Notes under the pieces: model-generated
Database searches by the model: none
What the model was told of the DNA's origin: nothing
The model's input: the letters and a program-made list of their open reading frames with translations, nothing else
Origin: Panaeolus papilionaceus
Lineage: Eukaryota; Basidiomycota; Agaricomycetes; Agaricales
Reading direction: 5' to 3'
Length of the DNA stretch: 64,000 nucleotides
Assembly (NCBI GenBank): GCA_015501605.1
Contig: JADNRZ010000042.1
Span: 118,232-182,231, forward strand
In this document: positions 57,382-64,000 of the stretch, in pieces
Numbering within the stretch: the first letter of the stretch is position 1
Layout: each line of letters starts with the position of its first letter
Program-made: the position numbers and the translations under genes

Positions 57382-58096
57382 ATGGACGTCTCAACTCCGC
57401 AGCATCTAAGAATAACAGGGGACATTTTCGTTGAACCTGCGACCACGGCATTACCTTACCTATCCACCCAGTATTTTTAAATCTTCAACATCGACAAGGT
57501 TGCAATCTGACGCGGACCCACCATAGGATTATGGGACCTACAGGATCAGGGAAAAGCAGGTACGTGATAGGTTCGATCTCTGTAACAAGTCACGTCAGTT
57601 TTCCTGACCCCGGGAGCCGAACGAAAGGGTGCTACCTCGTGCTCGGTAGCACCTGTAGCACAGGTCCCCCTTTAGGTACACCACGGTCCTTAAATCCTAA
57701 ATGCATTGAACATATTGAAACAATTCTTTGTTTCGATAACAAACAGTGTTTGTTGTGCCTTTTCCATCTTCAAAATATGTTCAGTGAGTTTAGGATGTAA
57801 GGACCACAGCGTACGTAGTCGACCGTAGATTCTGTAGTCGCATCAGGAATTGCTGATGAACCCCTCATTGATCTTGAAAGTTGATCGAGGCGCACACTGG
57901 AAAATGCCTGGACCTAGGCATCTCAAAAGGTCAGGTAGGGGACGAAGTCACTCGTTATAATCAGGGAGGCTATCACTCAATCACCACTCTATCAAACTCT
58001 GCTGAAGTCACCAGAGGTACAGATTTATCTGTGAAAAAAAAACAACAGATACTGCCACCCTCGTCTGCGCAGATATCTCGCACCCAGTCGTGCTGA
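57382..58096 (+). pseudogene. P-loop GTPase copy F, fragment
   Basis: The first exon from ATG 57382 has LRITGDIFVEPAT; after a CATAG acceptor the P-loop IMGPTGSGKS appears (57531-57560) with a GTACGT donor. The expected next exon appears only at about 57885 (LIEAHTGKCLDLGISKGQVGDEVT), 320 bp later instead of about 60 bp. The frame ends at 58096 before any DTPG motif. Downstream DNA switches to sequence resembling the promoter and start of copy A. Confidence 0.6.
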
Positions 58097-58099
58097 TAC

Positions 58100-58240
58100 A
58101 TCTGCATTTTTAAGATATAGACACCAAAAACGAGCGAAAATTATGAATATATTTACCCAAACCCACATAAGTGCGCACAGTATCAGTGAGTGATAAGATG
58201 TCGAGTGTCAATCACCTCGCCATTACCACGTGTTCACATT
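58100..58240 (+). pseudogene. inverted copy of the 5' end of GTPase copy A
   Basis: 58100-58240 matches the reverse complement of about 29865-29710, including GATGTCGAGTGTCA at the start codon region of copy A and the upstream TTTTCGCTCGTTTTT block. Nothing GTPase-like follows. Confidence 0.55.
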
Positions 58241-59256
58241 GCATCTCCGCATCATCTCAACAACATTGCTCTTCACACTCACATTTTATCCACGTCCCTC
58301 TCTTAGTATTCGCCATATTATTATATGCTGGCTCCTTGCACTTGCAGATATTTTTTCTTGCTCCCTTTCGCCATTTTGTGCCTCATTGTACCTCGTGTCT
58401 GTCCATTTCGTACATTGGTAGTACTATAGAATTCGAATGCTGTCATTCATATTTTTCTCTTCTCGTCCCATCTAACAAAAATATATTATGTATTCATCAA
58501 ACAAACATCGGACGAATTTAAGCACGAGACGGATGTGACACACTGTCCATGGAGCACGTTTTAAACCGAACGTGGGTGTGGAGGTAGAGGTGGGACGAAA
58601 TTGAATTGAAGGGAGACATAAAGATGTCCGGCTCGGACGAGGCGCACCATCGCATTTCATCCTACTGTGTCTGCCGTGTGTTACGGTCTCGTCCCCGCAA
58701 ACCAACGACACAATCAACAAAGATTCCTGATTGATCGCAAGTACCGAAGGTGCATAGAGGATCACTAGAGGATCATGAAATGCAAGAGCTACTTCTACTC
58801 TGGGAAAGGGATCTCGTCGCGCTGCGGCGAAGATTGAGACCAATGTGGCTAATGCAATTATCACTGGAAGAATTAACAACAATTACTGATTATGTCGTAT
58901 ATTAAAGCTTGAAGTCGATGAGAGTGCGCGACCAGAACAATTCACGTGGGTTCAACAGCGGGAGGGCGGATGAGTGAGACGGTCGTTGAATGGTCATTGA
59001 TGGTGGTGATGAAACTTGTGGGATGATTGAGGTGAAGTGATCTGAGGACTAAGACGAGATGAGGAGGAGGTGGTGTATCTGATATATAAAAAAGTGGAGA
59101 CATACTACTTAACTGAAGATGTGAGTTGATGGGTGTTACCACCGTCCGCATCCCCGACAAGCCATGGTACACACGAGACTTTATATGGATCTCGAACAAT
59201 CCAATCCCTCCCTTGATGCGTCAGCCATAATAAGTTACGACGCGTCTGAATCATAA
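58241..59256. other. no gene recognised
   Basis: 58290-58370 distantly resembles the module repeat motif around GGTATTTTTT. The minus-strand frame at 58472-58882 lacks an ATG start and domain. Confidence 0.35.
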
Positions 59257-59951
59257 ATGGCAGAGCAATCCACCGGACGCGTTGTTTACTACTATTTGAT
59301 GCATCAGTTGATCGCCAGATTTGGACAATCCAGGTTGGCTCTGTTCCTCCATGTGTCGCGCTCGTCTTCAGCTCCGCTTCCTCAAAATCTCGCTGCATGT
59401 CTACACGTAGCTCCCAGGCACCATTTTTTTAACGGTCGAACATTGTATCTCACAGCGTGGGTTCAGGCCGAATTGGTCAATCATGGTACCTCTGCTTCAT
59501 GCTCAAGTCTGAGGGTGAGTTTATCTTGCAATTTTTTTTCTTCACTATCGCGGTACTGATTGAGGGTATCATTTTTAGTCACACGACCTAGAATGCATCT
59601 GCCCCCGCCTCACCCTACATTTTCTCTGGTTATCATCTCCGCTCTTCAACATCAAGCATGTCAATTTTTGCTGCCCTGGAATACCACAGAATCGCATAGG
59701 AAGACACCATATTAGTCGCTTAGTAGCTGATTTACGCGAGGCCTGCAATGAACTCCTTGCGAAACACGTCTACTCTTTGGACCCTATTTTGGTCCAGTTA
59801 GATGTTGCCGTAGCGATGGAGGATAATACACACCTAATACCAAGGGATATTGACTTCCTGGTGAGTTTTCTGACCTTTGTCCTCAGCGGAGTGTCTTTGA
59901 TTCCTACCGCCGATTTTTTAATCTGGTGATGAACAATTTCAGAACAACTAG
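59257..59951 (+). CDS. Small three-exon gene of unknown function
   Basis: ATG 59257; exon 1 59257-59514 (86 codons), intron 59515-59578 (GTGAGT/TTTTAG), exon 2 59579-59860 (94 codons), intron 59861-59942 (GTGAGT/TTTCAG), exon 3 59943-59951 ending at TAG. All joins are phase 0 and all splice sites are strong, giving 182 residues. Exon 2 is Leu/His-rich at first (RLTLHFLWLSSPLF), then encodes an amphipathic helix (SRLVADLREACNELLAKH). No domain recognised. If the second intron is retained the protein gains about 25 residues. The consistent splicing, not homology, supports the call. Confidence 0.5.
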
Positions 59952-60880
59952 ATACATTCTCGCTTGTCACCATTTAATTTGACGTTGCTAATGTGTTTCC
60001 TCACTTAGAACCCATCGTCCAGCCCTCGCAAGGGCTCCCTTGCTTATTCCCGCCGTTAGTCTTCCTTGCCATGCAACAACACCCAGAGCTCGTCCACAGC
60101 CGTCTCATTAATTACCAAGCCTGCCGCGTCACATTCATATGCAGGTCTAACATGTGTATCAGTGACCTCTGGAGGACACAGAGCGAGGGAGACGGGTGGA
60201 TGCATTATGAAGGGAGTTCGTTTCCGTGGAGTTTCGCTGACGCGAGATGAACTCAACGTCTCGTGCACTCACTCCATCAAGGTCATGAAGAGAACGACCA
60301 ACTAGAGTCTATATCACCACACAATATCGCGCGTCAGCGTCACTCACCGACTATGCCGTCACGACCACGGTTCTAGCCAAACCTCGCCTTTATTCGCGCA
60401 ATTTTGCACCTCATCCCCGATTCCAGCCACCCGCTACACCCGTCTCACCTACTCTCTTCCCCGTTCTTTCTGGCCTTTTGCTCTCAAACAAGTTTTGGAT
60501 CCATGCAGTCGCGGTGCATTGGTGAAAACACACGTGTCTCCATATGTGGAAACATATTTGACTCTAAAGCACATTATTTCCTCATTCCAGGTGGCAATGA
60601 ACTTGGTGTTCTCAAATCCTGCGAAATTGGCTAGGCCAAACTTAGTAAAGCATAGAAGGTGTTCCTGACGACCCGGAATGACAAAGTCGGAAGATAAACA
60701 CTTCAACTTGTGACTATATGTCCGGACCTTGATCCTGCGGTGTTTTGCTTATGTAATCAAGATGCTGTTGACGATCTTATCAGATAAACCTCATATAACT
60801 TGTGCCTTGCCTCATGTGCGACTTATCTTATCAGATAAACCTCTTGCGAACACTTTACAAGTCAGTTGTGACCTTGCGTA
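59952..60880. other. no gene recognised
   Basis: Includes two copies of CTTATCAGATAAACCTC about 60 bp apart (60775-60845), an edge of the following repeat zone. Confidence 0.4.
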
Positions 60881-60884
60881 TAAC

Positions 60885-61085
60885 TTGAAACTTGATATAT
60901 GGACTTCCCTGCATAGCCTGAGTGTGACTTGTGATGATGCGATGATGAAACTTGATGTATGGACTTCCCTGTGCAGCCTGAGTGTGACTTGTGATGATGC
61001 GATGATGTATGGACTTCCCTGTGACTTGTGCTGATGCAATATTCTTCGAAACTTGATATATGGACTTCCCTGTGACTTGTGTGAT
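60885..61085 (+). repeat. about 60 bp imperfect tandem repeat
   Basis: Units carry ACTTGATATATGGACTTCCC followed by CCTGAGTGTGACTTGTGATG. Two fuller units (about 60890 and 60950) are followed by two shortened ones (about 61008 and 61050). Confidence 0.85.
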
Positions 61086-61240
61086 GATGTGAGACTTGTA
61101 TGATATCAAAGTGCCATGCTGCAGGCCTGCTAAAGCAGGCCTTTCGCTAAAGCGATCCTTGGGTTTGTGTGGTGTGTTGTGTGTGTGACTTGGTGATGCG
61201 CAAGGCAGTGACTTGACTTGCAATGTCATGGGAAGTCCAT

Positions 61241-61498
61241 CTAACTTGGTGCGTTCTGCTGAATATGCGCAAGGTAAGCTTATCATGTGATGTGCGACTT
61301 GAGTATCATGTGACCATCTAACTTGGTGCGTTCTGCTGAATATGCGCAAGGTAAGCTTATCATGTGATGTGCGACTTGAGTATCATGTGACCATCTAACT
61401 TGGTGCGTTCTGCTGAATATGCGCAAGGTAAGCTTATCATGTGATGTGCGACTTGAGTATCATGTGACCATCTAACTTGGTGCGTTCTGCTGAATATC
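61241..61498 (+). repeat. 77 bp tandem repeat, 3.3 copies
   Basis: CTAACTTGGTGCGTTCTGCT begins at 61241, 61318, 61395 and 61472, exactly 77 bp apart. The first three units look identical; the fourth is cut after about 26 bp. Identity between units implies recent expansion. Confidence 0.95.
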
Positions 61499-63006
61499 TC
61501 AGGTCACGCACAAGGCTTTGACTATATGGATCTTCTGCTGGCAAACCAAGTCAGCGCAACTTAGCAAAGCAGATTATAGCTATTAGTCCTGCATTCCGAC
61601 CCCAAATGCAAATGTCGGAACGTTGCCAAAACCTGCCAGGCACGTTTGGTAGCCCTCGTCGACCTGGTTCCGAATCTGAAGAGACTTTTTCCGAATCTAA
61701 AAAACTCGCCCCGCAGTTCAGCTTACAAGGTCAGAATGCAGGGGATATCGTCAGGAACATTCATCGGCAGGATGGGGTTTATGACTACATGTATGCACTT
61801 TGGAGGCGCACTTGGGATAGGTGGAAATGGGACATAACCTTAGCCTAGGGGTTAAAATAACTCGGGCTTGCCATATATGGTAGTCGAATGATGTATGAGA
61901 GCGATACGACACACGAGATTGCAAGGATTTGTGTTGCAAATGCAACCTGCATCGTGGAATATGATACACAGATAGATGTGAGGCTATAGAATGTAGAGAC
62001 GAAATGTAACAGACTCGTGTGAGCATATGTGAACACAGTAAAGGTGTGCGTGGGATTGTGTGTGTGTGAAACGTATAATGAACTCATTACAGACATCTTT
62101 GATGCTCAGAGTGATGTGCGGGTCACTACTTGTTGCGTGAACTATCTTTGTTCATTAGAAAGCGAGATAAGTAATGAGTTGAAACGCCTCGGTAGTGTGT
62201 GTGAACTTGTTTATGGTGTGTATGCAGTGCGGGGTCGTAAGACGCCCGCGTTGTGTTGGTAACATTTATCTCACACACCACATAAAGTGTGCCAGTGCAC
62301 TATGGGCGTCTCACACGCCCGTGTTGTGGTGAGCAACAGGAATCACCAAATACGAGTCAACTAATGCATGCACACACCGCGGGCGTCAGAGACCCCCACA
62401 GTGTGATGGCACACCGTCGAGTTCAACACATTCATCGAGCTCATATCTATAGCCGTTCATCGGTGAGAAAATCCAAGTCTCGTAAATGTAAAGTGAGCGC
62501 AGTGTATCGATAATGCATGTGTGTTTTGAGAGAAAAATAAAAGTTCAACGTTCTTTGCTGAATATCGACCCGAAGGGAAGGGGGTGGTCGAATTTCTCAA
62601 TGAACATCGAACTTTCATTCTTTTTTCAATACTTAAACATTATTTTCAATTCATTCTCTCACAATGTTACTTCACACATCGGGCTTCAAAGGCGGAAACA
62701 ACGGATAGATATATGTATTTTTTGGGGGGGATAACAAGACAGGTAGTAAAAAAAAACGAGGGGGCACTAACAAGAATAGATGAATAACAAGCACGACGAC
62801 TAAAAATATACGAGGTCGAAGAATGCGTGTTAAAAAATATATGGGATGAGGGATGGGGGATGGGAATGCTGCACGATACAATAAGACGAACAAAAAAAAC
62901 AAAAAAAACGGAGCGGCGAACAAGATGACAACAACGACGAGGACCAACCCAACCAACGATACCAGCAAGTAAGATAGATGGCGAAGCAGCGGGTTAGGCT
63001 GCTCAT
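61499..63006. other. no gene recognised
   Basis: A single 80-codon frame with an ATG (61606-61848) lacks any supporting feature. Near 62240-62400 GC-richer motifs (GCCCGCGTTGTG, GCCCGTGTTGTG, CACCGCGGGCGTC) repeat in an AT-rich setting, with a small hairpin GGGCGT...ACGCCC near 62305. 62700-62960 is A/G-rich on the plus strand. Confidence 0.35.
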
Positions 63007-64000
63007 CTACCTCGGTGTGTGGGGGGGTTTAGGTCTTGTCGACCTCCTTGACGGGCCTGCACCAGGATTGTTGAGAGAAGCTGGATCGCTGGGCTGAGTA
63101 GGTCGTCCACGGCTTCCTGACGAGCCCGCACCAGGATCGTTGCGAGAGGTAGGACCAGGATGCTGAGGGGGACGCCTTGATGGACCTGCACCAGGATCGT
63201 TGCGGTCAGTGGCTCCAGGAGGCTGAGGTGGACGTCGTGAAGAGCTTGCACGAGAATTGTTGCGATTGGCGGGAGTGCTGGGCTGAGTCTGGCGTCCACG
63301 TGTCCCACGGTTCTCTTGAGACATCCCTGAGATGAAGTTATCTCCAATCGTAGCCAGACGCTTGTTGAGGTTGGCGTTGACGTAGGGAGCGGCATTTTGG
63401 GGTTTGGGCAATCCGCGATTCCTCCTCTTCTTGCGTTTCGGCTTCTACAGATAAGTGAGCACTGAGTATGATTTTGTTTTGATATCACAAAGGGAACTTA
63501 CTTCGGTGGGAGAGACTGAGGGCGAGAGCCGGTCAGCCGTGCGTTTTTTACTACGGCCCTGTGGTTCGTCGTCGGGATCAGGCACAGCACTCGAACCCGA
63601 TGCAGTTGGTGGGGGTGTGGAAGGGAGAAGAAGGTCATTGGGTGTTTCCCCATCATCCCCATACCCTCCAAGATCGAAGGAGTAGCCACGAGGAAGGTCG
63701 CTCAAGGGGCTCGTGGGCACGCGGTTGTGAAGAGATTTGGATAGCGTTGGGTCGTCCCATGCTTCCTCATCATCATCATCGTCTGGTACCTGCGTTGGTG
63801 GATCCTGAGACTCCTGACTCGGGGATGCGCTCGTCTTCTCAGCCTGGAGAATAGAAGAGACCTCCTTCTCCTCGGTGAGGGACGGAGGGGCATCCTGAGT
63901 TGAAGAAGATGCACTCGTGGCTGGTGGAGCATCAACGACTATTGAGAGTGTGTGAGAGTCTTGCAAAAAAAATAAAGCGATCGTGACTTACCCATAGACG
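63007..64000 (-). CDS. Acidic/basic low-complexity protein, 5' end at or beyond the right edge
   Basis: Exon structure on the minus strand: a stub ending ATGG|GTAAGT at about 63992, a short intron to TTTGCAAG, an exon from about 63961 to 63503, an intron with GTAAGT donor and CTGTAG acceptor (about 63502-63447), and a last exon to TAG 63007. The N-terminal half is Ser/Pro/Thr- and Asp/Glu-rich with a DDDDDEEAWDD run. The C-terminal half starts with a nuclear-localisation-like KPKRKKRRNR and continues with four Arg/Asn/Pro repeats of the type NDPGAGPSRRPPQ. Possibly the stub ATG is the true start. It could be DNA- or RNA-binding cargo of another mobile element. No family recognised. Confidence 0.55.

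Noticed and set aside
61241..61498. CRISPR-like array
   Set aside because: Units are contiguous 77 bp tandem copies without variable spacers, and the genome is eukaryotic.

Overview
The window looks like an intron-rich, repeat-rich stretch of a mushroom-type basidiomycete genome (Agaricomycotina; species not identified). Evidence: many 50-65 bp GT-AG introns, a CxC2 cysteine cluster typical of basidiomycete KDZ transposons, a chromodomain Ty3/Gypsy element, a Nik1-type histidine kinase with HAMP repeats, and a mitochondrial PDK-type kinase gene. Only a few host genes look intact. Most of the DNA is nested mobile elements and decaying duplicates.

Left part (1-17.3 kb): a mosaic mobile region. 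A CxC2/KDZ-associated gene leaves the left edge (minus). Divergent from it is a multi-exon gene of unknown function (plus), and a zinc-cluster/coiled-coil gene (minus, about 798 codons) follows. The last two are each split by a younger insertion. The plus-strand gene contains a 3.55 kb element made of two 1,178 bp inverted arms around a 1.2 kb core. The zinc-cluster gene contains a complete 6,267 bp chromovirus with a 5 bp target duplication (ATCAT) and LTR/PBS features that suggest self-priming. The host parts of this region carry about 20 CCGCGG palindromes. The two insertions have none, and the remaining 46 kb has about three.

Middle part (17.3-48.5 kb): a 5'-only Nik1-like histidine kinase (19.1-20.9 kb), a possible tRNA-derived Pol III element (22.6 kb), then three direct modules (about 25.4-30.5, 30.8-36.2 and 36.3-41.2 kb). 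Each module joins non-coding repeats to one minus-strand P-loop GTPase copy. Further GTPase copies lie at 43.1-44.5 kb (minus), 44.8-46.2 kb (plus) and 57.4-58.1 kb (plus), with scraps at 25.1 and 58.2 kb. Every longer copy is broken in its own way: a 490 bp insertion, a CGA-to-TGA stop, truncation, or internal TAA/TAG codons. A degenerate copy of the PDK 5' end abuts GTPase copy C. A 915 bp element with 105 bp terminal inverted repeats sits in the third module.

Right part (48.5-64 kb): the PDK-type kinase gene (six exons, third intron 1.86 kb), dispersed repeats shared with 18 kb and 30 kb, a probable F-box gene (55.7-57.1 kb), a small three-exon gene of unknown function (59.3-59.95 kb), tandem repeats of 77 bp and about 60 bp (60.9-61.5 kb), and a minus-strand gene for an acidic/basic low-complexity protein leaving the right edge. 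Genes here do not form operons. What links the window is repeated duplication, insertion and decay.
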